The position numbers and the translations under genes are program-made. The notes below the pieces were generated by a model. It had not been told where the DNA came from. It ran no database searches and worked only from the letters and a program-made list of their open reading frames with translations. Below, piece by piece: positions 1-4,896 of a DNA stretch of 5,295 bases. The stretch's first letter is position 1. The number at the start of each line of letters is the position of its first letter. This stretch comes from Chitinophaga pinensis (lineage in GTDB: Bacteria > Bacteroidota > Bacteroidia > UKL13-3): contig CAMCQX010000137.1 in NCBI GenBank assembly GCA_945876985.1, positions 1-5,295 on the forward strand. Reading direction: 5' to 3'.

Positions 1-903
1 GCTCGTTTTCAAAGTCCAGAACTAAAAGGCTTTCCTAATAAAGATGCAGCAATTATTTTAACCATAGAGATAGTTTTGATGGGCGCTTTGCTTAAAATGA
101 ATGCAGCTGATCAACTATTGCAAAGCAAACATTTGGAACATTATATTACAGCCGGCTCCTTCCCTATTAGTTCTTGGTTATTTGTTCCAATATATCAAAA
201 TTTTTCAACTGAAGCATTAATTGGTGTTGAACGAATTACCTGGTGGTTTCATATTTTAGGCATTTTTGCATTCATGAATTACCTTCCTTTTAGCAAGCAT
301 TTTCATGTGATATTGGCTTTCCCAAATACTTATTATTCTAATTTAAAAGCAAAAGGTAATTTAAATAACATGGAATCGGTTACGCAAGAAGTAAAATTAA
401 TGCTTGACCCAAGTGCTACTGTGCCTGAAGGTTACGAAGCTCCCATGAGTTTTGGGGTAAAAGATGTAACTGATTTAACATGGAAAAACTTAATGGATGC
501 TTATAGCTGCACTGAATGTGGCAGGTGTACCAGCAGCTGCCCGCAGAACCAAACAGGGAAACTACTTTCGCCACGAAAAATTATGATGGATACGCGCGAC
601 AGGTTAGAGGAAGTGGGACGAAATATAGATGCAAATAAAGGCACATTTGTAGCCGATGACAAAAACTTACACACTTATATTAGCGAAGCCGAATTATGGG
701 CTTGCAATACTTGCAATGCATGCGTAGAAGCTTGTCCTATAAATATTAATCCAATGGAAATAATAGTGGAAATGCGCAGGTTTAAAGTAATGGAAGAAAC
801 AAAAGCGCCTGCTTCATTGAACAGCATGTTTAATAACCTTGAAAACAATCAAGCTCCTTGGCAATTTAGTCCAATGGACAGGGCAAACTGGACGCAAGAG
901 TAG
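1..903 (+). CDS. Membrane-anchored 4Fe-4S dicluster protein, HdrC/nitrate-reductase-gamma-like (5' partial)
   Basis: The reading frame is open from base 1 to the TAG at 901-903, so this is the last 300 residues of a longer protein; no start is visible, and the TTG/ATG codons near 76-79 are internal. Hydrophobic segments lie at fragment residues about 16-33 and 80-108, the latter with His84, His100 and His102 that could ligate heme, as in nitrate reductase gamma/DsrM-like subunits. Two ferredoxin motifs follow: C170-x2-C173-x2-C176-x3-C180-P and C235-x2-C238-x2-C241-x3-C245-P, each typical of a [4Fe-4S] cluster. The protein ends in a PWQFSP..R..W tail that I recall from Bacteroidota '(Fe-S)-binding proteins' of roughly 440 residues. 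Known family role: passing electrons between a membrane quinone/heme module and a soluble CCG-domain (HdrB/GlpC-like) partner. That partner is usually the next gene but is not here. The exact redox substrate is unknown. Confidence 0.9.
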   Translation, partial: ARFQSPELKGFPNKDAAIILTIEIVLMGALLKMNAADQLLQSKHLEHYITAGSFPISSWLFVPIYQNFSTEALIGVERITWWFHILGIFAFMNYLPFSKHFHVILAFPNTYYSNLKAKGNLNNMESVTQEVKLMLDPSATVPEGYEAPMSFGVKDVTDLTWKNLMDAYSCTECGRCTSSCPQNQTGKLLSPRKIMMDTRDRLEEVGRNIDANKGTFVADDKNLHTYISEAELWACNTCNACVEACPININPMEIIVEMRRFKVMEETKAPASLNSMFNNLENNQAPWQFSPMDRANWTQE

Positions 904-994
904 ATTGAGAGATGAGCGTTGGGAGATGGGAGATGGGAGATGAGAGTTGAGCACTGGGAGTTGAGAGATGGGAGTTGGGAGTTGGGAGTTGGGA
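904..994 (+). repeat. Thirteen-unit degenerate heptamer tandem array
   Basis: Starting at the base after the stop codon, 91 bp divide without indels into thirteen 7-bp units of pattern (G/A)(T/A/C)TG(G/A)G(A/C). Bases 3 (T), 4 (G) and 6 (G) are invariant. Base 1 is G in 11 units, base 2 is T in seven and A in five, base 5 is G in eight and A in five, and base 7 is A in eleven. The last three units are identical (GTTGGGA). The strand is strongly purine- and G-biased. Similar intergenic heptamer arrays (GGGAGTT-type) are known from Bacteroidota and cyanobacterial genomes; their function is unsettled. Units have no spacers, so this is not a CRISPR array. In the opposite strand the array reads as Ser-Gln-Leu-Pro-like peptide repeats, a frequent source of spurious gene calls. 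Confidence 0.92.
970..993 (+). other. Putative G-quadruplex motif at the 3' end of the heptamer array
   Basis: Four GGG runs at 970-972, 977-979, 984-986 and 991-993 are separated by three identical AGTT loops of 4 nt, satisfying the standard G3-N(1-7) four-tract rule. The same strand is the RNA strand for both flanking genes, so it could fold in DNA or in readthrough mRNA. Four further GGG runs occur at 921-923, 928-930, 935-937 and 956-958. The motif is seen directly; folding is inference. Confidence 0.6.
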
Positions 995-1003
995 ATAATT
1001 TGC
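975..1003 (+). promoter_or_regulatory. Candidate promoter of the lipoprotein gene
   Basis: TAATTTGC at 996-1003 resembles the Bacteroidota -7 element TAnnTTTG, but with one base fewer between TA and TTTG. A TTG at 975-977, contributed by the heptamer array, lies about 18 nt upstream, near the spacing expected of a -33 TTG. It would give a leader of roughly 65-70 nt. A closely similar block (TAATTTGCGAA, then ATATTTTA) lies upstream of galE on the other strand, which raises my belief somewhat. No transcription data. Confidence 0.35.
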
Positions 1004-1075
1004 GAAAAATATTTTATCGAATTAAACCTTTTATTTTTTATCATATCACAGAAAAACAAATTTAAAAAGAACATT

Positions 1076-2002
1076 ATGAAAACTACAAAAATCAGTTTAC
1101 TAATTCTGCTAATAGGTATTTTTACTTTTAGCGTGCAATCATGCAAAAAAGCAACTAAAGAAGATAATTCAGACGATACCGCTTCACAGCTTCAACATTC
1201 GGCTGACGAATCTAGCTACTCAAATGAATCAGAAAATTCATTGAACGATGTGAACAATACCATGTCGGCTTCAAGTTTAGGAAAAGGTTTTAAAATAGTT
1301 GGAGCAACCATTGATTCTGTAATTGGCGACAAAAAGTTTATTATTACCTATAACGGGAATAATGCAGACGGTAGTCGTTATCGCACAGGAAAAATTTCAG
1401 TTCAGTTAACTACTGGCGCAAGATGGAGAGATGTGAATTCAGTAATTACCATTACTTTCATTGACTTAATGATAAAAAACAATTACACTAATAAAAGTAT
1501 TACCATTAATGGAACGCATGTTATTACCAATGTTAATGGTGGTTTAGTTGGCTTACTAACTCCAGGTGGATCAAGTATTATACATAAAATTACGGGCAAT
1601 ATGGTAATTGCATTTGAAGATGCTACCACTAGAACATGGAATATTTACCGTCAACGTGAAATATTAATTACATCAGCAGGTATTCCAAAAGTTAAAATAT
1701 CAGGATTTGGTGCAGCCGATGGAATTGAAAACATTGTAGTTTCAGGTACAAACAGAGCAGGAAATCCATTTTCAACTGTCATCAACCAAACAGTAGTATT
1801 TAGTTCAAATAGCACTTGTTTTAATGGTGCTTGGATTCCAGAAAGTGGTATCAAAACTCATAAAAGATTAACGAAAGAAATAGCTGCAACATTTGGTGTT
1901 GATATAACAGGAAATCCTGTTACAAGCGGTTGTCCTTATGGTTATAAAATTAATTGGACTAATGCCAGAAACGAATCTAAACAAGCTGTTATTAGCTACT
2001 AA
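1076..2002 (+). CDS. Secreted lipoprotein of unknown function, Bacteroidota type
   Basis: 308 residues. The ATG at 1076 is chosen because it opens a textbook lipoprotein signal: Met-Lys-Thr-Thr-Lys, a hydrophobic core (residues 6-18) and a lipobox-like S-V-Q-S-C with the lipidated Cys at 23. The frame continues upstream to an ATG inside the heptamer array (968), but that would bury the signal peptide. Residues 24-65 are a polar Ser/Asp/Glu/Asn-rich linker. Residues 70-308 look beta-rich, with alternating hydrophobics, many Thr/Asn/Gly and only two further cysteines (248 and 286) that could pair. The pattern YNG....DGS.YRTGKI, a following NGTHVITN.NGG and a late SGTNRAGNPF resembles, from memory, an uncharacterised family of Bacteroidota lipoproteins of about 300 residues; I assign no function. 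It probably sits in the outer membrane, facing either side. The leader just before the start is A-rich with no Shine-Dalgarno site. A strong terminator lies 20 bp after the TAA, so it is probably monocistronic. Confidence 0.85.
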   Translation: MKTTKISLLILLIGIFTFSVQSCKKATKEDNSDDTASQLQHSADESSYSNESENSLNDVNNTMSASSLGKGFKIVGATIDSVIGDKKFIITYNGNNADGSRYRTGKISVQLTTGARWRDVNSVITITFIDLMIKNNYTNKSITINGTHVITNVNGGLVGLLTPGGSSIIHKITGNMVIAFEDATTRTWNIYRQREILITSAGIPKVKISGFGAADGIENIVVSGTNRAGNPFSTVINQTVVFSSNSTCFNGAWIPESGIKTHKRLTKEIAATFGVDITGNPVTSGCPYGYKINWTNARNESKQAVISY

Positions 2003-2021
2003 TTTTTAAAACAAATAACAT

Positions 2022-2057
2022 AAAAAAAACCGAAGCATATATGTTTCGGTTTTTTTT
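2022..2057 (+). terminator. Intrinsic terminator after the lipoprotein gene
   Basis: A8 at 2022-2029, stem CCGAAGCA (2030-2037), loop TATA (2038-2041), stem TGTTTCGG (2042-2049), T8 at 2050-2057. All sixteen pairs match, with one G-U (2035/2044). The A8/T8 flanks make it potentially active in both directions, but minus-strand transcription already has its own terminator at 2439-2473. Starts 20 bp past the stop at 2002. Confidence 0.93.
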
Positions 2058-2199
2058 ATGTTTAAAAACTACCAATTAATTTGTTATTATTAGATTTTGG
2101 TGGAAATAATAGAATTGCTTTGAGAATTAATATTGAATTATTCGAATTGAAACGATAAATTTAAAGCTATTTCAAGAAATAAATTCTCATTTTTTTCTT

Positions 2200-2228
2200 C
2201 ATACTTTTTCCAATGATGAAAAAGTATG
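2200..2228. repeat. Inverted repeat, 11-bp perfect arms
   Basis: CATACTTTTTC at 2200-2210 and its exact reverse complement at 2218-2228, with a 7-nt loop (CAATGAT). There is no T-run after either arm, so it does not look like a terminator. Only 2 bp separate it from the next inverted repeat, and it marks the left edge of the GC-shifted element. Confidence 0.8.
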
Positions 2229-2230
2229 CA

Positions 2231-2247
2231 ATCCTGCAAAGCAGGAT
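2231..2247. repeat. Short inverted repeat, 7-bp perfect arms
   Basis: ATCCTGC at 2231-2237 and GCAGGAT at 2241-2247 around an AAA loop. Directly adjacent to the 2200-2228 inverted repeat; the two would fold as back-to-back hairpins on either strand. Confidence 0.75.
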
Positions 2248-2260
2248 AGACAATAAAAAG

Positions 2261-2329
2261 CTACCTCCCCGCAAGGCCTGAAGCACGGCCCGCTTTTGCG
2301 ATGTGTCGGAAGTCGTGCCTACGCTCGCC
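2261..2329. other. GC-rich island with a third stem-loop, possible dispersed-element remnant
   Basis: By my count 45 of these 69 bases are G or C (about 65%), against roughly a third in the surrounding DNA. It contains GCACGGC (2283-2289) that can pair with GTCGTGC (2312-2318) through six Watson-Crick pairs and one G-U, and an inner CGC-TTTT-GCG hairpin (2291-2300). Neither strand has an open frame of useful length or a transposase motif. Composition and structure suggest a transferred or repeated non-coding element, or a decayed insertion; this is inference until copies are found elsewhere. Confidence 0.5.
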
Positions 2330-2438
2330 ATAAAACGAACAGTTGGATAATGTTGATCGTTATTACCTACGTTCAGTGTTTTCTCCGAACAAAAGAACGA
2401 TTGAAGAAAATACCAACCGCAGGGAAATAATGGAACAC

Positions 2439-2473
2439 AAAAAAGGAGGTGATAATTAATTCAACTCCTTTTT
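2439..2473 (-). terminator. Terminator of the galE-rfbB operon
   Basis: Read on the minus strand, AAAAAGGAG (2473-2465) pairs perfectly with CTCCTTTTT (2448-2440) across a 16-nt loop. The right arm runs into six T residues (2444-2439). It begins 33 bp after the rfbB stop. The long loop makes it less canonical than the terminator at 2022-2057. Its distal half contains ATCACCTCCTTT, identical to the usual 3' tail of 16S rRNA. Confidence 0.7.
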
Positions 2474-2505
2474 CGAATTTTGATATTTGAATTTAGTGCT
2501 TTAAA

Positions 2506-3564
2506 CTATCTCCCTTTATACATCGTATCGTAATAGTTGGCGTAATCGCCACTCGTTACTTCGTCCATCCATTGTTGGTTATCCATGTACCAATTTATGG
2601 TTTTTTCTATGCCTTCTTCAAACTGTAAACTAGGTTCCCAGCCTAACTCTTTCATTATTTTATTAGCATCAATGGCATAACGCAAATCATGGCCAGCGCG
2701 GTCGGTTACATAAGTTATTAGCTTTTCGCTTTCACCAACTGGACGGCCTAAAATTTTATCCATGGTACTGCAAATCACTTTAATCAAACCTAAGTTTGTC
2801 CATTCGTTAAAACCACCAATATTATAAGTTTCGCCAATTTTTCCATTGTGGTAAACCACATCAATTGCCCTGGCATGATCAACTACATATAACCAATCAC
2901 GCACGTTTTCGCCTTTTCCATAAACTGGTAATGGTTTATTGTTTCTAATATTATTGATAAATAATGGAACTAATTTTTCAGGAAACTGATTTGGACCGTA
3001 GTTATTAGAGCAATTGGTTAAAACCACCGGAATTTTATACGTATTTTGATACGCTCTTACAAAATGATCGGAGCTGGCTTTACTGGCCGAATAAGGGCTT
3101 TGCGGATCGTAAGGAGTAGTTTCTAAAAAGAATCCTCCATCGTGTAAGCTACCATAAACCTCATCGGTTGATACATGGTAAAACAACTTTCCTTCCATGT
3201 TACCTTTCCAACATTCTTTGGCAGCATTTAATAAATTTACCGTGCCAACTACATTTGTCATTACAAACTCCAAAGGATTGGTAATACTTCTGTCCACGTG
3301 ACTTTCGGCTGCTAAATGAATCACAGAATCAAACTGATGTTCATTAAATAAATTGGTTAAAGCCAATGCATCTACTAAATCAATTTTTACAAAATGATAG
3401 TTGGGTGCATTTTCAATGTCTGTCAGGTTTTTTAAATTACCTGCATAAGTTAATTTATCTAGGTTATAAATTTCGTAATCAGGATATTTATTTACAAATA
3501 AACGAACCACGTGAGAGCCAATAAAACCTGCTCCGCCTGTTATTAATATTTTTCTTTTTGTCAT
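2506..3564 (-). CDS. rfbB: dTDP-glucose 4,6-dehydratase
   Basis: 352 residues, the usual length for this family. It converts dTDP-glucose to dTDP-4-keto-6-deoxyglucose with bound NAD+, in the cytoplasm; it is the second step towards dTDP-rhamnose and other deoxysugars. Features of an extended short-chain dehydrogenase are clear: the NAD-binding TGGAGFIGS at residues 9-17, the HLAAESHVDRS segment at 83-93, the dehydratase signature Thr133-Asp134-Glu135 in STDEVYG, the catalytic Tyr158-x3-Lys162 in SPYSASKA, NNYGPNQFPEKLVP at 187-200 and DRAGHDLRYAID at 288-299. Asp134/Glu135 distinguish the dehydratase from epimerases such as the upstream galE. The ATG at 3564 follows an A-run and lies 18 nt after the galE stop, so the two are co-transcribed. 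rfbA, rfbC and rfbD are not in the window. The symbol rmlB is a synonym. Confidence 0.96.
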   Translation of the reverse strand: MTKRKILITGGAGFIGSHVVRLFVNKYPDYEIYNLDKLTYAGNLKNLTDIENAPNYHFVKIDLVDALALTNLFNEHQFDSVIHLAAESHVDRSITNPLEFVMTNVVGTVNLLNAAKECWKGNMEGKLFYHVSTDEVYGSLHDGGFFLETTPYDPQSPYSASKASSDHFVRAYQNTYKIPVVLTNCSNNYGPNQFPEKLVPLFINNIRNNKPLPVYGKGENVRDWLYVVDHARAIDVVYHNGKIGETYNIGGFNEWTNLGLIKVICSTMDKILGRPVGESEKLITYVTDRAGHDLRYAIDANKIMKELGWEPSLQFEEGIEKTINWYMDNQQWMDEVTSGDYANYYDTMYKGR

Positions 3565-3571
3565 TTTTTTT

Positions 3572-3583
3572 GCTGCTAGCAGC
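3572..3583. repeat. Perfect 12-bp palindrome in the galE-rfbB junction
   Basis: GCTGCTAGCAGC equals its own reverse complement. On the minus strand it starts at the last base of the galE stop codon and ends next to the A-run that leads into the rfbB ATG (3564). It may fold as a short GCTG/CAGC stem over a CTAG loop near the rfbB translation start, or be a protein site; neither is shown. Confidence 0.7.
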
Positions 3584-4596
3584 TATTTACCTGCTAAATA
3601 TTTTTCCCAAGTCCACGAAGTAAGCATACAATTGTCTAAATTACGTTCTGTTTTCCAACCTAATTCATTGGTTGCTTTATCGCAATTTGCATAAATTTGT
3701 GCAATATCGCCTGCTCTTCTTGGTCCTATTTTATAATTTACTTTTACACCCGTAACTTTTTCAAACGAATGAATGGCTTCTAAAACCGAACTTCCTTGTC
3801 CTGTTCCTAAATTAAATACGCTAAAGGCATCAGTATATTTTTTCATTTCTAAAAACTCAATGGCTTTTACATGCGCTTTTGCCAAATCTATTACGTGAAT
3901 ATAATCGCGAATACATGTTCCATCTGGTGTGGGGTAATCGTTACCAAATACGGTTAAAACATGCCGTTTTCCAATGGCAGTTTGAGTAATAAACGGCACT
4001 AAATTATTGGGAATGCCTATTGGCAATTCGCCAATTAAAGCAGAATCGTGGGCGCCAACTGGATTAAAATAGCGCAATGAAACAACTTTTAAATTACTGG
4101 CTTTGGTATAATCAAACAACACTTCTTCGCATATTTGTTTGGTGTTGCCATAAGGCGATTGCGCAGCTGGTCGAGGCGTATTTTCATCAACAGGAGGATT
4201 GGCTTCGCCATAAACGGTACATGATGATGAAAAAGCAATTTGATGAATTCCCGCAGCTTCCATTGCATAAAGCAAATTCACGGTTCCACCTACATTGTTT
4301 TCGTAATATTTTAAAGGACTTTCTACACTTTCGCCAACAGCTTTAAATGCTGCAAAATGAATCACCGCATCAATGCCTTTTTGAGCCACTAAAAAATCGG
4401 TTAAAGCATGCTTATTTCTAATATCAACATTAGTAAAGTCAACCTTTTTGCCAGTAATTTTTTCAATATTTTCTAATACTTCAGGATATGAATTATCAAA
4501 ATTATCGATAACTACTACTTCATGCCCTGCATTAAATAATTCTACCACCGTGTGCGAACCAATATAACCAGTTCCGCCTGTTACCAATATTTTCAT
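3583..4596 (-). CDS. galE: UDP-glucose 4-epimerase
   Basis: 337 residues, the standard GalE length. It interconverts UDP-glucose and UDP-galactose with bound NAD+ in the cytoplasm (Leloir pathway and polysaccharide precursor supply). Numbering matches E. coli GalE through the catalytic site: TGGTGYIG at 6-13, SSSCTVYG at 123-130 with the catalytic Ser near 124, Tyr149-x3-Lys153 in SPYGNTK, RYFNPVGAH at 175-183, and RRAGD at 293-297. Start: the ATG at 4596 puts MKILVTGGTGYIG at the N-terminus as in relatives. An upstream in-frame TTG at 4644 adds 16 residues not found in the family and lies within the probable promoter. First gene of an operon with rfbB. At the position aligning with E. coli Tyr299, which gates substrate size, I read Ile301, so N-acetylated UDP-hexoses might also be accepted; that is inference. 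Confidence 0.95.
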   Translation of the reverse strand: MKILVTGGTGYIGSHTVVELFNAGHEVVVIDNFDNSYPEVLENIEKITGKKVDFTNVDIRNKHALTDFLVAQKGIDAVIHFAAFKAVGESVESPLKYYENNVGGTVNLLYAMEAAGIHQIAFSSSCTVYGEANPPVDENTPRPAAQSPYGNTKQICEEVLFDYTKASNLKVVSLRYFNPVGAHDSALIGELPIGIPNNLVPFITQTAIGKRHVLTVFGNDYPTPDGTCIRDYIHVIDLAKAHVKAIEFLEMKKYTDAFSVFNLGTGQGSSVLEAIHSFEKVTGVKVNYKIGPRRAGDIAQIYANCDKATNELGWKTERNLDNCMLTSWTWEKYLAGK

Positions 4597-4640
4597 TTTA
4601 TATAATAATGCAAGTTTATTTTTAAGTTTAAAATATGTTC

Positions 4641-4648
4641 GCAAATTA
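4641..4648 (-). promoter_or_regulatory. Candidate -7 element of the galE-rfbB operon
   Basis: On the minus strand, TAATTTGC (4648-4641) lies 44 nt before the galE ATG. It resembles TAnnTTTG with a one-base-shorter spacer, and its downstream continuation (GCGAAC, then ATATTTTA) nearly matches that of the candidate lipoprotein promoter. No clear TTG is found at the -33 position. Confidence 0.35.
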
Positions 4649-4816
4649 GGAATTTAGTCTAATAATAAAAGTATGTTTAATTAGATTTTTAAAACCAATA
4701 ACTAAGTTTAAGTATTTAATTGCTATTTTATAATTTTATAATTGTTAATCTAAAAGATATTCTCTAAAAATGTCCACTAAATTCAATATTAATTATAGCA
4801 TGGGATTTTTTATTTT

Positions 4817-4824
4817 TATATTTG
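4817..4824 (+). promoter_or_regulatory. Candidate -7 element of the TonB-dependent receptor gene
   Basis: TATATTTG is an exact match to the Bacteroidota consensus TAnnTTTG, 72 nt before the ATG at 4897. No TTG is present at the expected -33 distance. A weaker CATATTTG at 4858-4865 is an alternative closer to the gene. Confidence 0.4.
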
Positions 4825-4896
4825 ATAAATAATTAAATGGATTTCAATTAAAATTTCCATATTTGTTTTTTTTACCAAAGCCCATTTAGCTGATTG

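Larger units (their letters stand above)
2058..2505. other. 448-bp gene-free stretch between converging genes
   Basis: No credible gene in either strand. Positions 2058-2199 are AT-rich with only short chance palindromes such as ATTCGAAT at 2140-2147. Positions 2200-2330 hold three inverted repeats and a GC-rich island, listed separately. Positions 2331-2438 return to moderate AT content, with a weak CGTTC...GAACG arm pair between about 2370 and 2400. The segment ends in the rfbB terminator. The lipoprotein gene and the galE-rfbB operon converge on this stretch, so it needs no promoters, and I see none that are convincing. Confidence 0.7.
4597..4896. other. AT-rich divergent intergenic region
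   Basis: This 300-bp stretch separates the galE start (minus strand) from the receptor start (plus strand). It is very AT-rich, with no open frame or strong hairpin. It should hold the promoters of both transcripts; a candidate for each is listed separately. I see no riboswitch or obvious operator. Confidence 0.7.

Noticed and set aside
904..994. CRISPR-like repeats
   Set aside because: Units are 7 bp with no spacers and no cas genes nearby.
968..1075. Upstream extension of the lipoprotein reading frame to the ATG at 968
   Set aside because: It would begin inside the tandem repeat, run through the proposed promoter and put 36 residues ahead of a perfect lipoprotein signal peptide.
814..1146. 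Minus-strand open frame of 110 codons with Ser-Gln-Leu-Pro-type repeats
   Set aside because: Its repeats are just the heptamer array read in the opposite strand, it overlaps the ends of two supported plus-strand genes, and its N-terminal half has no family resemblance.
1651..1854. Minus-strand open frame of 67 codons inside the lipoprotein gene
   Set aside because: Antisense shadow with no recognisable domain or translation signal.
2213..2281. Tiny plus-strand frame of 22 codons (MMKKYAIL...)
   Set aside because: It lies across the inverted repeats, is very short and has no supporting signal; the apparent start falls in a hairpin loop.
2442..2453. Functional ribosome binding site on the plus strand
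   Set aside because: No start codon at 5-12 nt and no open frame follows; it lies within a terminator hairpin.
4077..4346. Plus-strand open frame of 89 codons inside galE
   Set aside because: Antisense to a well-supported gene, with an implausible Trp/His/Gln-rich product.
4597..4644. Longer GalE start at the TTG at 4644
   Set aside because: It adds 16 residues before the family-conserved N-terminus and overlaps the candidate promoter.
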